Source of the DNA: a bacterium
GTDB taxonomy: Bacteria; Patescibacteriota; Minisyncoccia; Minisyncoccales; PEYH01
Assembly (NCBI GenBank): GCA_021158195.1
Contig: JAGGVA010000037.1
Coordinates: 1 to 18,432, forward strand
Direction: 5' to 3'
Length of the DNA stretch: 18,432 nucleotides
Part shown: positions 6,153-14,160 of the stretch, piece after piece
How the letters are laid out: the number at the start of each line of letters is the position of its first letter
Position numbering within the stretch: position 1 is the stretch's first letter
The notes under the pieces: generated by a model
Databases searched by the model: none
What the model was told of the DNA's origin: nothing
The model's input: the letters and a program-made list of their open reading frames with translations, nothing else
Program-made: the position numbers and the translations under genes

Positions 6153-7235
6153 ATGAAAATTAATTTTTGGAGCAAAATCTCTACGGGATTTTTTTCAAAA
6201 AGTGTTCTTGGAATAGATATCGGAACTACCTCTATTAAAATTGTAGAACTTTCTGATAAAAAGACAAAAAAACTTTCAAATTATGGTCAACTGCGTTCTG
6301 AGTATTTTGCAGGCGAAGAATTTAGAAGATATAGCCCAGAAGGTTTGATTTTAGGAACAAAAAACATTATAAACGCTATACAGGCAATTTTAGAAGAAGC
6401 GCATATTAAATCCCGAGAAGCATATTTTTCTTTACCTGATTACTCAACTTTTTTTACTACCTTTGAATTGCCGCCAATGAGTAGCGACGAACTGAAAGAG
6501 GCGGTAAAATACGAAGCCCCAAGACACATTCCTTTGCCATTGGCAGATGTTACTTTGGATTGGCAGGTTATCAAAGGTGTTCCGGGGCAGAGCGGTCAGA
6601 CCCCGCTTAAAATTTTGCTTATAGCCGTTCCCAATAGAGTGATAGCGCAATATCAAGAGATAGCCGATGGTTTGAAAATAAAAATTAGGGCATTAGAGGC
6701 AGAGGTTTTCGCCCTTAGTCGCGCAGCCATCCGTTTTCAAGACAAGCAACAAGTGGTTTCTGTAATTGATTTAGGGCAGAAAAGCACCACTATTAATATT
6801 GTATCAAAGGGGCTACTCAAAACTTCTTTTAGTACAGATACCGGAGGCGAAAAATTCGACCAAGCGCTAAAAGATGCTTTTCAAATTAATTCAAGAAAAG
6901 CAGAAATTATTAAGCGTATGTTAGGCGTTGAGAAGGAAGAAACAATAAGAGAAATTTTGATGCCTGTTGTTGAAAATCTTTTAAAAGAAGTAAGCCAGGT
7001 CTTTAATCAATATTCTCAAGAAGAGAGAGAAAAAATAGATAAGATAATTTTATCAGGAGGGAATGCTTTAATGCCAGGACTTCACAAATTATTTAATGAA
7101 AAATTTGGAATAGTAACAGAAGTGGCTAATCCCTTTTTAGGTCTTTCTTTCCCGCCGGGTTTAGAAGAAGTGTTGAAAAAAATAGGTCCAGAGTTTACAA
7201 TAGCAGTAGGAACAGCATTGAGGGGGTTAGAATGA
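6153..7235 (+). CDS. pilM: Type IV pilus assembly protein PilM (actin-like ATPase)
   Basis: PilM is a cytoplasmic actin/FtsA-like ATPase that binds the N-terminal tail of PilN and links the pilus platform to the motors. The 360-residue length is normal. The nucleotide-binding motifs are visible: phosphate 1 GIDIGTTSIKIVEL (from residue 20), phosphate 2 VIDLGQKSTTINIV near 205, and the adenosine motif ILSGGNALMPGL near 300. The PilM-specific part ELPPMSSDELKEAVKYEAPR lies in the 1C-like domain. It is the first gene of the pilus cluster, and its ATG is about 7 nt after a TATAAT box, so the mRNA may be leaderless. A 51-nt AT-rich gap separates it from pilN. Confidence 0.95.
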   Translation: MKINFWSKISTGFFSKSVLGIDIGTTSIKIVELSDKKTKKLSNYGQLRSEYFAGEEFRRYSPEGLILGTKNIINAIQAILEEAHIKSREAYFSLPDYSTFFTTFELPPMSSDELKEAVKYEAPRHIPLPLADVTLDWQVIKGVPGQSGQTPLKILLIAVPNRVIAQYQEIADGLKIKIRALEAEVFALSRAAIRFQDKQQVVSVIDLGQKSTTINIVSKGLLKTSFSTDTGGEKFDQALKDAFQINSRKAEIIKRMLGVEKEETIREILMPVVENLLKEVSQVFNQYSQEEREKIDKIILSGGNALMPGLHKLFNEKFGIVTEVANPFLGLSFPPGLEEVLKKIGPEFTIAVGTALRGLE

Positions 7236-7286
7236 TTTCAAACTTAATTTTTATTCTTAATTTCACAAACTCTAAATTAAATATTT

Positions 7287-7844
7287 ATGGTAGAGATTAT
7301 TCCAAAAAAGAAGCGAGAAAGAGAAGAGCCCTCTTATCTTAATAATATACTGTTTTTCGTTTTTCTCTCCATTTTTATAATATCTTTGTCTCTTTTTTTG
7401 ATTTTTAAGGTGCAAACAGGAAGATATCAAAAAGAAACAGAAGATTTATCAGCACAACTCCAATTACAGAAAGGCAGTAAAGAATTTAGACAATTAGAAA
7501 AAAAGATGCTTACTTACAGAGATAAATTTAAAAATATTTCTAAAATTCTCGCGCTTTACTATCAGCCATCAAAGATATTTAACGAGTTGCTTAATAAAAC
7601 GATTCATCCAAAGATTGTTTTAAAATCATTTGTCTTTACCGAAACAGATAACGGAGAACCGAAAATTGAGATCTCTGGTTATGCGCCCGACAAAGAATCA
7701 TTGGCGCAACAAATAAAAATATACGAATCAATCCCCGAAGTTCAACGAGTTGATTTTAAAGGTGCAAAAGTGGAAAAAGAAGGCAATCTAAAATTTACAT
7801 TGTCTATTTTTCTTTCTTCTGAATACTTAACTCCCCAACAATGA
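7287..7844 (+). CDS. pilN: Type IV pilus assembly protein PilN
   Basis: PilN is a bitopic inner-membrane protein that joins PilM in the cytoplasm to PilO outside the membrane. The 185-residue product has a basic cytoplasmic tail with VEIIPKKKR, matching the position of the PilM-binding INLLP motif. One membrane helix (about residues 18-43) follows, then a coiled coil and a small ferredoxin-like domain ending in a short polar tail. Identity rests on this architecture plus its place between pilM and pilO; primary sequence is poorly conserved in the family. Its stop overlaps the pilO start (ATGA), suggesting translational coupling. Confidence 0.85.
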   Translation: MVEIIPKKKREREEPSYLNNILFFVFLSIFIISLSLFLIFKVQTGRYQKETEDLSAQLQLQKGSKEFRQLEKKMLTYRDKFKNISKILALYYQPSKIFNELLNKTIHPKIVLKSFVFTETDNGEPKIEISGYAPDKESLAQQIKIYESIPEVQRVDFKGAKVEKEGNLKFTLSIFLSSEYLTPQQ

Positions 7845-8410
7845 GATTTTCCCCCACAATTATACTTTTACTCTTTGTGCTCGATATAATCATTATCTTC
7901 GTTCTGGTGGTGCCTCAATATAATCAGTTTTCTCAAGCACTTTTGGAATTTAAAACCAAAAAAGCAGATTTAGAAAATTTTCAGAAAAACCTTAATTATT
8001 TACAAGACCTAGATCGAAAACTAGAAGAAAACAAAGATTTGCTTGCCAAAATAAATGCTATTTTGCCTGATTCAAGTCATTCAAATCAGGCTCAACTGAT
8101 TTACTTTATTGAAAAAACAGCAGAAGACAACGGAGGTTTAATAACTGATATCACTTTGGGTCTTCCCAAGCCCTATAGAGAAAAAAATCAAAATACACTT
8201 GCTCAATCTACACTTGCCCAACCAAAGATTTACCAACGGGAACTCTCCTTTAATCTTGTTGCTTCCTACCCGGGCTTTATTCAATTTTTAAGCCAGATAG
8301 AGAGAAGTTCTTTATTTATAAAGGTGACCCAAATTGACATTAGTAAAACTAATTTTGAGAATCTTTTATCTTTTCGCTTAAAAGGAAAAACATTTTTATA
8401 TAAAGATTAA
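7841..8410 (+). CDS. pilO: Type IV pilus assembly protein PilO
   Basis: PilO pairs with PilN to form the periplasm-side scaffold of the pilus. The 189-residue protein has the expected plan: an N-terminal membrane helix (about residues 5-24), a coiled coil (about 27-70) and a C-terminal domain. A short in-frame tandem duplication, TLAQS then TLAQP (15 bp twice, 8195-8224), sits in the linker before the last part. It starts inside the pilN stop and ends 4 nt before the next gene, so it belongs to the same transcript. The family call rests on architecture and gene order more than on motifs. Confidence 0.82.
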   Translation: MRFSPTIILLLFVLDIIIIFVLVVPQYNQFSQALLEFKTKKADLENFQKNLNYLQDLDRKLEENKDLLAKINAILPDSSHSNQAQLIYFIEKTAEDNGGLITDITLGLPKPYREKNQNTLAQSTLAQPKIYQRELSFNLVASYPGFIQFLSQIERSSLFIKVTQIDISKTNFENLLSFRLKGKTFLYKD

Positions 8411-8414
8411 ATCT

Positions 8415-8735
8415 ATGGCAATAGTATTTTTAGAACAAAAAAGCAAAAAGAAATATTTTTATTTGGGAGCAGGAATAGTGATAGTAATTTTACTAATTTT
8501 TGTTGTTATGCATTTTAGGAATCAGGAAATTTTACCAATCGTTCAAACCGTTAATCCCCAAAAAATTACTATTGATTGGAGTGTTTTTGATAATCCTCTT
8601 CTTCAAAAACTGGATTCTCCTCTTCAAGTACCACAAATTAGTACAATGCCAACACGAGGGAATCCTTTTGAAGAATTTATCTTTCCTACTTCAACACCAA
8701 CCCTTACTCCATCGGTCTTAACTCCTTCTCAATGA
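8415..8735 (+). CDS. Small single-pass membrane protein in the PilP position
   Basis: I do not recognise this 106-residue protein by sequence. It has a short basic N-terminus, one membrane helix (about residues 16-36) and an outward-facing tail rich in Pro, Thr, Ser and Gln that ends PTSTPTLTPSVLTPSQ. In the usual order pilM-N-O-P-Q it occupies the PilP slot. PilP is normally a lipoprotein with a beta-domain that binds the secretin PilQ. Here there is no lipobox, no room for the beta-domain and no pilQ in the cluster. The sequence NPFEEFIFP before the tail is the best-ordered piece and could be a short binding motif. It is 4 nt after pilO and overlaps pilB by 4 nt, so it is co-translated with pilus genes. 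A role as a reduced PilP-like adaptor is an inference. Confidence 0.75.
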   Translation: MAIVFLEQKSKKKYFYLGAGIVIVILLIFVVMHFRNQEILPIVQTVNPQKITIDWSVFDNPLLQKLDSPLQVPQISTMPTRGNPFEEFIFPTSTPTLTPSVLTPSQ

Positions 8736-10465
8736 GGCTAATAGAAGAACTTTTAAATAAAAACTTAATTACAAAAGAACAAGCAGCCTCTCTTCAAGAA
8801 GAGGTTGAATTTTATGGAAAAAAGCCCGAAGAAGTAATAATAGAAAAAAATTTAGTTCCAGAAGATGTAGTTTTTGCTATCAAAAGCGAAATTCTTGCTA
8901 TTCCCCTCAAAGAAATAAATATTAGAACAATTTCTTCAGATCTTTTAGAACTTATCCCGAAAGATTCAGCAGAATATTATAAGATGGTGCCTATAGAGAA
9001 GACAAATCACACAATATCTATAGGAATGGTGTATCCTGAAGATATAAAAGCACAAGAAGCATTAAAATTTCTTGCTAGGCAGCACAATTTTGATTACAAA
9101 ATATACTTAATTTCCCTTTCTGATTTTAAAAAAGTAATGAAGAAGTATGGAACACTTCGAAGAGAAGTAAAGACGGCTCTTAAGGAATTAGAGCAGGAAT
9201 TACAGGTTCGTAAAGTGAAAGCACTAGAAAAACTTCCTAAAGGATATAAAGAGGTTCAGGAGAGAATGGCAGAGGCCCCTATAAGTAAGATGGTGGCTGT
9301 AATTCTAAAACATGCTGTTGAAGGACATGCTTCAGATGTACATATAGAACCCCTTAAAACTAAAACCAGAGTCAGATTTAGAATGGACGGCATCCTTCAC
9401 TCAAGTTTATATCTGCCAAAAAACATCCATCCTTCAATTGTTTCTCGTATAAAAATTATTTCAAATTTACGAATTGACGAAACAAGAATTCCTCAAGACG
9501 GAAGGTTTTCTGTTACTATTGATAATCAAAATATAGATTTTCGGGTTTCTACCTTTCCCACAATGACGGGAGAAAAAGTGGTAATGAGAGTATTAAATCC
9601 CTTAGAGAGACTTGAAACCTTTGAAGAGTTGGGTTTAGAGGGAGTTCCGCTTCGTTTAATAAAAGAATCTATCAAAAAGCCTTACGGAATGATTTTAGCA
9701 ACAGGCCCTACTGGTTGCGGAAAAACTACTACTTTATATGTAACAATAGAATCTCTTAATAAAGAAGGAGTGAATATTGTAACTCTTGAAGATCCTATCG
9801 AGTTTTACATTGAAGGAGTTAATCAATCTCAAATAAAACCAGAAATTGGATATACTTTTGCCAATGGTTTGAGACATATATTAAGACAGGATCCAGATAT
9901 TATTATGGTGGGAGAAATTAGAGACTCTGAAACAGCAGAATTAGCAACTCACGCTGCTCTTACCGGACACATTGTTTTATCCACACTTCATACTAATAAT
10001 GCCATAGGTGTGATTCCCAGATTAATTGATTTGGGCGTAAAACCGTTTCTTTTGCCTTCCACTATTAATATTGCTATTGCTCAGAGATTAGTAAGAAGAG
10101 TATGCCCTTATTGTAAAAAGAAAGTAAAACCCCAGGGAAAAATTTTAGATTTGATTTTAGAAGAAATAAAAAAAATGCCGCCAAGTGTAAAAAAAGAACT
10201 TCCAAAAGACCTTTGGGTTTGGAAAGGAGAAGGTTGTATAGAATGTGGCCATACTGGATATTCGGGCAGAATAGGAATATTTGAAGTTCTTCGAATGACA
10301 AAGAATTTAGAAAAAATTATTTTAACCCAGCCAACCGAAGAAAAAATTCGAAAAGAAGCAAAGAAGCAAGGAATGATTACAATGCGTCAAGATGGAATAA
10401 TTAAAGCCCTTAAAGGACTAACAACCATTGAGGAGGTTATCAGAGTAACCGAAGAACAAATATGA
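8732..10465 (+). CDS. pilB: Type IV pilus extension ATPase PilB
   Basis: PilB is the hexameric cytoplasmic ATPase that powers pilin polymerisation. The 577-residue length fits. The N-terminal MshEN/GspE-II domain occupies about residues 1-120. The ATPase core has Walker A GPTGCGKT at 325-332, LEDPIEF with the Asp box, the Walker B region DPDIIMVGEIRD from 387 and the His box GHIVLSTLHT. The zinc-binding insertion typical of PilB/GspE is present as CPYC (458-461) and CIEC (502-505), which separates it from PilT. It overlaps the genes on both sides by 4 nt (ATGA). Confidence 0.97.
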   Translation: MRLIEELLNKNLITKEQAASLQEEVEFYGKKPEEVIIEKNLVPEDVVFAIKSEILAIPLKEINIRTISSDLLELIPKDSAEYYKMVPIEKTNHTISIGMVYPEDIKAQEALKFLARQHNFDYKIYLISLSDFKKVMKKYGTLRREVKTALKELEQELQVRKVKALEKLPKGYKEVQERMAEAPISKMVAVILKHAVEGHASDVHIEPLKTKTRVRFRMDGILHSSLYLPKNIHPSIVSRIKIISNLRIDETRIPQDGRFSVTIDNQNIDFRVSTFPTMTGEKVVMRVLNPLERLETFEELGLEGVPLRLIKESIKKPYGMILATGPTGCGKTTTLYVTIESLNKEGVNIVTLEDPIEFYIEGVNQSQIKPEIGYTFANGLRHILRQDPDIIMVGEIRDSETAELATHAALTGHIVLSTLHTNNAIGVIPRLIDLGVKPFLLPSTINIAIAQRLVRRVCPYCKKKVKPQGKILDLILEEIKKMPPSVKKELPKDLWVWKGEGCIECGHTGYSGRIGIFEVLRMTKNLEKIILTQPTEEKIRKEAKKQGMITMRQDGIIKALKGLTTIEEVIRVTEEQI

Positions 10466-10818
10466 AAAAAATATTATTAGTAGAAGACGACCCTTTTCTT
10501 ATAGACATTTATACCACCAAATTAAGGGAGGAAAACTTTGAAGTTGTTGTTGCTGATGATGGTGATAAAGCCCTAGAATTTGTTGAAAAGGAAAAACCAG
10601 ATTTAGTTTTGCTTGATATTGTTTTGCCAAACAAAGACGGATGGGAAATACTAAAAGAAATCAAGGCAAAAAACAAAAAGATAAAGGTAATTATCCTTTC
10701 CAACTTGGGCCAGAAAGAAGAGGTAGAGAAAGGGCTTAATCTGGGAGCAGAGAAGTATCTTATAAAATCTAATTTCACTCCAAGCGAGGTGGTAGAAGAA
10801 ATTAAAAAACTGATATGA
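10462..10818 (+). CDS. Single-domain response regulator (CheY-like receiver)
   Basis: This 118-residue protein is a bare receiver domain with no output domain. The phosphorylation machinery is complete: acidic pocket E8-D9-D10, phospho-acceptor D52 in LLDIVLP, the switch Ser80 in IILSN, and Lys102 in YLIKS. It overlaps pilB upstream and pilT downstream by 4 nt each, so it is made together with the two motors. Receivers such as PilG and PilH regulate pilus motors in Pseudomonas, and related single receivers control twitching elsewhere. That makes motor regulation a reasonable inference, but the target and the kinase are not in the window. Confidence 0.92.
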   Translation: MKKILLVEDDPFLIDIYTTKLREENFEVVVADDGDKALEFVEKEKPDLVLLDIVLPNKDGWEILKEIKAKNKKIKVIILSNLGQKEEVEKGLNLGAEKYLIKSNFTPSEVVEEIKKLI

Positions 10819-11891
10819 AAAATTACAGAAGTTATTTAGAGAAATTGCTTGAAATTACTATAAAGAACAAGGCGTCAGATTTACATCTCTCTCCTGGAAG
10901 AAAACCTATTCTTAGAATAGATGGCAAACTTCATTCTATAAAGGGAGAAGGTATTCTTTCGCCAGAAGATGTGGTAAACCTCTTAAGAGAAATGATAGAT
11001 AAGAATCAGTTTGATAGATTACTAAAAGAACTTGATATAGACTTTTCTTATTCTTTGGGAAAACTTGGTAGGTTTCGGGGCAATGCTTTTTTTCAACAAG
11101 GAATGATAAGTTGTGCTCTGCGTTTTATTCCCGCAAGAATTCCCACATTGGACGAATTAAGTCTTCCACCAATTTTGCACAAATTAACAAAGTCGCAGCA
11201 AGGGTTTGTTTTGGTAACAGGACCAGCAAGTCATGGTAAGTCCACCACTCTTGCTTCTTTGATTGATGAAATTAATCATACTAGAGCAGAACATATTATC
11301 ACCATAGAAGATCCTATTGAATATGTTTTTGAAGACGATCTTTCTATTATAGACCAGCGAGAAGTATATACAGACGCTCTTTCTTTTGCCCGGGCGTTAC
11401 GTGCCACTTTTAGAGAAGATCCAGATGTAATAATGGTAGGGGAGATGAGAGATCCAGAAACTATTGCCACTGCTCTAACTGCGGCAGAAACAGGACATTT
11501 AGTTTTAGCAACTCTTCATACCAATTCAGCCGCCCAAACCATTCACAGAATTGTTGATAGTTTCACCGGAGTTCAGCAAGCACAGGTAAGAGCACAACTT
11601 TCATCTGCTTTATTGGCAATAATATCTCAAAGGTTGATTCCCAGGATAGGCGGAGGATTAATTCCTGCCTGCGAAATTCTTCTCAATACTCCGGCAATAT
11701 CCAATTTAATTAGAGAGAATAAAATTCATGAAATTCCTTTGGTAATTTCAACTTCAGCAGAGGAAGGAATGATGACTTTAAATCAGTCGCTGGCAATATT
11801 AATAAAAGAGAAAAAAATTACTCTGGAGGACGCATACAACTATTCTATAAATCCAAAAGAACTAGGAGAGTTATTAAAAAAATATTTCTAA
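10815..11891 (+). CDS. pilT: Type IV pilus retraction ATPase PilT
   Basis: PilT is the hexameric ATPase that depolymerises the pilus and pulls it back; this drives twitching and DNA uptake. The 358-residue length, the lack of the zinc-binding CxxC pairs and the short PAS-like N-terminal domain (ASDLHLSPGRKPILRIDG) separate it from PilB. Walker A is the unusual GPASHGKST at 136-144. The Asp box IEDPIEY, Walker B DPDVIMVGEMRD and His box GHLVLATLHT follow. The C-terminal TPAISNLIREN corresponds to the AIRNLI motif linked with retraction. It starts inside the receiver-gene stop and ends 3 nt before pilC. Confidence 0.95.
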   Translation: MKNYRSYLEKLLEITIKNKASDLHLSPGRKPILRIDGKLHSIKGEGILSPEDVVNLLREMIDKNQFDRLLKELDIDFSYSLGKLGRFRGNAFFQQGMISCALRFIPARIPTLDELSLPPILHKLTKSQQGFVLVTGPASHGKSTTLASLIDEINHTRAEHIITIEDPIEYVFEDDLSIIDQREVYTDALSFARALRATFREDPDVIMVGEMRDPETIATALTAAETGHLVLATLHTNSAAQTIHRIVDSFTGVQQAQVRAQLSSALLAIISQRLIPRIGGGLIPACEILLNTPAISNLIRENKIHEIPLVISTSAEEGMMTLNQSLAILIKEKKITLEDAYNYSINPKELGELLKKYF

Positions 11892-11894
11892 CAT

Positions 11895-13109
11895 ATGAAA
11901 CTTAAATATCAGGCGAGAACTAAAGATGGTTTGGTGCAAATTGGTGTCATTGAGGCGCCTTCAAAAAATAGGGCAGTGGCTTTGTTACAAGAAAAAGGGC
12001 TTTATGTTACATATTTAGAAGAAGAATCACAAAAGCCATTCTATGCAAGAGAAATTAGTATTTTTAGTAGGATTAAAAAGAGAGAAATAGTTTTATTTAC
12101 AAGACAACTTTCTTTGATGTTAAAATCAGGCGTAGGTTTGGTAGAGTCTTTGAGAGCAGTTGCTCTTCAGACAGAAAACGATAAATTTCGAAGAATAATT
12201 TTAGATGTAGCAGAGGATGTAGAAGGAGGTACTTATTTTTCTGAGGCACTTGCTAAATTTCCCAGAGTATTCTCAAATCTTTTTGTAAATATGGTAAAGT
12301 CAGGCGAGGCGTCAGGGAAACTTTCCGAAAGTTTAACTTATTTGGCAGAACATTTAGAGAGGGAATACGCTCTTATGGGAAAAATTAAAAGTTCCTTAAC
12401 TTATCCTACTTTTGTAATATTTTTACTTCTTTGTATTGTTCTTTTAATGATATTTTTTATTTTTCCTACATTTATAGAAAGTTTACAATCTTTAAATGTG
12501 GAACTTCCCTGGTTTACCAAAGCAGTTATCTCAGTGGCGTCTTTTTTGAGAAAATGGTGGTGGCTAATTTTAATCCTGCTTTTATCAAGTGTGGGTATTT
12601 TGATTTATTATTTCAAAACAAAAGAAGGGAAGGATGTTTTAGCAAAAATCCTTTTGAGGATGCCTATCTTTGGCAATTTAATAAAAAAAATATACCTGAG
12701 CCGGCTGACTGAAAATCTTGCTAGTTTAATTAAAGCAGGATTGCCTATTACCCAGGCACTGGAGATTGCCGGTGGTGTTATTGGGAACAAAAAATATGAA
12801 GATATTATTTTTGATGCCAAAGAAGCAGTAAGAAAAGGAGAATCCATAAGTAGTGTTTTTGAAAGATATCCTCAAAGCATTCCTAATATGGTAGTCCAAT
12901 TGGTAAGAGTGGGAGAAAAAACAGGAAGATTAGATGAAGCCCTGACAAAAGTGGCTAATTTTTACCAAGGAGAAATAGATAGAACAGTGTCGTCTTTAAC
13001 TCGCCTTATTGAGCCAATTCTTTTGCTTTTCGCAGGTGGCTTAGTAGTAATTTTGATGCTTTCTGTATTTATTCCTATTTATAGTACGATCGGCAATTTT
13101 GCTATCTAG
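11895..13109 (+). CDS. pilC: Type IV pilus platform protein PilC
   Basis: PilC is the polytopic inner-membrane protein on which PilB and PilT act to add or remove pilins. The 404 residues contain a short N-terminal region (YQARTKDGLVQIGVIEA) and two repeated T2SSF domains (about residues 65-190 and 265-395). Each carries the family pattern FTRQLSLMLKSGVGLVESL or LTENLASLIKAGLPITQAL, followed by VKSGEASGKL or VRVGEKTGRL. Membrane segments fall near 165-195, 215-240 and 370-400. It closes the pilM-pilC run; the next gene has its own strong promoter. Confidence 0.96.
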   Translation: MKLKYQARTKDGLVQIGVIEAPSKNRAVALLQEKGLYVTYLEEESQKPFYAREISIFSRIKKREIVLFTRQLSLMLKSGVGLVESLRAVALQTENDKFRRIILDVAEDVEGGTYFSEALAKFPRVFSNLFVNMVKSGEASGKLSESLTYLAEHLEREYALMGKIKSSLTYPTFVIFLLLCIVLLMIFFIFPTFIESLQSLNVELPWFTKAVISVASFLRKWWWLILILLLSSVGILIYYFKTKEGKDVLAKILLRMPIFGNLIKKIYLSRLTENLASLIKAGLPITQALEIAGGVIGNKKYEDIIFDAKEAVRKGESISSVFERYPQSIPNMVVQLVRVGEKTGRLDEALTKVANFYQGEIDRTVSSLTRLIEPILLLFAGGLVVILMLSVFIPIYSTIGNFAI

Positions 13110-13121
13110 GTAGTTTATTTT

Positions 13122-13151
13122 TGACACAATTAAATTGTTCAGGTTATAATA
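13122..13151 (+). promoter_or_regulatory. Strong promoter of the major pilin gene
   Basis: A perfect TTGACA (13122-13127), an 18-bp spacer and a perfect TATAAT (13146-13151) give the best promoter match in the window. The start would be near 13158, leaving a leader of about 49 nt before the pilin ATG with no Shine-Dalgarno near the start. Strong independent expression fits a structural pilin needed in many copies. Confidence 0.75.
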
Positions 13152-13206
13152 ATATAAGAAAATATTTAAAGGTCGAAAATTAATAATTAATTTGTAAACA
13201 TAAATT

Positions 13207-13644
13207 ATGAAATCTAAAGGTTTTACTTTGATTGAATTATTAGTAGTTATTGCCATCATTGGCATTTTGGCAGCGATTGTTTTAGTTTCATTAAGACAAG
13301 CCCCTAAGAAAGCAAAAGACACTCACGTAATTTCAGCAGTAGAGCAGACAAGAGCCATAGCAGCGATGATTTATACAGACAATGAGAAGTATGATAATCT
13401 TTGTGATGGTAGTGGAGGTTTTAATTTAGATAGTAGTAATCCATATCAAAGCCAATTAAGCGCACTTAATGATGACTTTACAAAGTATAATTCAACCGTT
13501 CATTGTTGGGCAAGCGGAGATGACTATTGCGTTGAGGCAACACTAGTTACAGATAGCAGCAAAGCGTTTTGTGTAGATGCTACAGGGTTTGCTGGTCAGG
13601 TGACTGCTGGTACCTGCTTAAGTACAAATATAGCCTGCAAGTAG
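13207..13644 (+). CDS. pilA: Type IV pilin (probable major subunit)
   Basis: The leader MKSKG is cut before Phe6, giving the mature start FTLIELLVVIAIIGILAAIV. This has Glu at +5 and the hydrophobic assembly helix of type IVa-like pilins. The globular part holds six cysteines at residues 66, 100, 108, 122, 137 and 144, probably three disulfides. A paralogous pilin follows 19 nt later with almost the same cysteine spacing. It has the strongest promoter of the window and the two genes end at a strong terminator, which supports the major-subunit role. That role is inferred from expression signals and gene order; a competence-pilus subunit is an alternative. Confidence 0.92.
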   Translation: MKSKGFTLIELLVVIAIIGILAAIVLVSLRQAPKKAKDTHVISAVEQTRAIAAMIYTDNEKYDNLCDGSGGFNLDSSNPYQSQLSALNDDFTKYNSTVHCWASGDDYCVEATLVTDSSKAFCVDATGFAGQVTAGTCLSTNIACK

Positions 13645-13663
13645 GTAATTTGTCGAATTTCAA

Positions 13664-14101
13664 ATGGAGAATATAAGAGATGGTTTTACATTAATAGAAC
13701 TTCTTTTGGTTATTACTTTGGGAGTTACTCTGCTGGCAGCAGTGGTTTTAACTGTTAGAGATGCACAGATAAAAGGGCGACTTTCTAGAATTGCTTCTGA
13801 GATGGCAGAATTTAGAAAAGTGGCAGAAGATATTTATTATCAAGGAGATTCTGGATATGAAAATATTTGTATCGGAGGAACGCTTAGTTCAGTTGATTCA
13901 CGACTTGTTGATATCAAAAAAGACATTGAAGATAAGATGAAAGGAAGTATTATTTGTTATTCTAACAGAGAAAATTATTGTCTGAGCGTAGATTTGCCGA
14001 GCGTAGATTATTTTTATTGTGTAGACGGCAGAGGGAATTTTAAAAAGACAGATAGTAATATGTGTACCGATGCGACTTCTCTTTGTGTTGGAGGACCATA
14101 A
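13664..14101 (+). CDS. Second type IV pilin with the same six-cysteine head
   Basis: The leader MENIRDG precedes FTLIELLLVITLGVTLLAAVV, with Glu at +5. The protein is also 145 residues. Its cysteines at 69, 98, 106, 119, 134 and 141 match the upstream pilin in number, order and nearly in spacing. It also shares the YC...YCVD/FCVD run. Elsewhere the heads differ considerably, so this looks like an old duplication. The assembly helix has a less regular hydrophobic pattern than its neighbour. It is probably co-transcribed with the first pilin and could be a minor subunit or an alternative major one. There is no Shine-Dalgarno at its ATG. Confidence 0.88.
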   Translation: MENIRDGFTLIELLLVITLGVTLLAAVVLTVRDAQIKGRLSRIASEMAEFRKVAEDIYYQGDSGYENICIGGTLSSVDSRLVDIKKDIEDKMKGSIICYSNRENYCLSVDLPSVDYFYCVDGRGNFKKTDSNMCTDATSLCVGGP

Positions 14102-14124
14102 GGATAAAGAAATAATAAATTGCT

Positions 14125-14157
14125 AAGCCCGAGCCTTAAGGCTCGGGCTTATCTTTT
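14125..14157 (+). terminator. Strong intrinsic terminator after the two pilins
   Basis: The 26-bp perfect palindrome at 14125-14150 (arm AAGCCCGAGCCTT) forms a very stable GC-rich hairpin and is followed by ATCTTTT. It lies 24 nt after the second pilin stop and separates the pilin unit from pilD. Confidence 0.92.
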
Positions 14158-14160
14158 AAA

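Noticed and set aside
5392..8735. UGA reassigned to glycine, as in some CPR lineages (Gracilibacteria, SR1)
   Set aside because: UGA ends comF, pilM and pilN at their normal lengths, and no in-frame UGA is needed in any gene here. The standard bacterial code fits.
10509..10778. Minus-strand open frame opposite the receiver gene
   Set aside because: The + strand frame has every receiver-domain motif and 4-nt overlaps with both neighbours. The antisense frame has no recognisable features.
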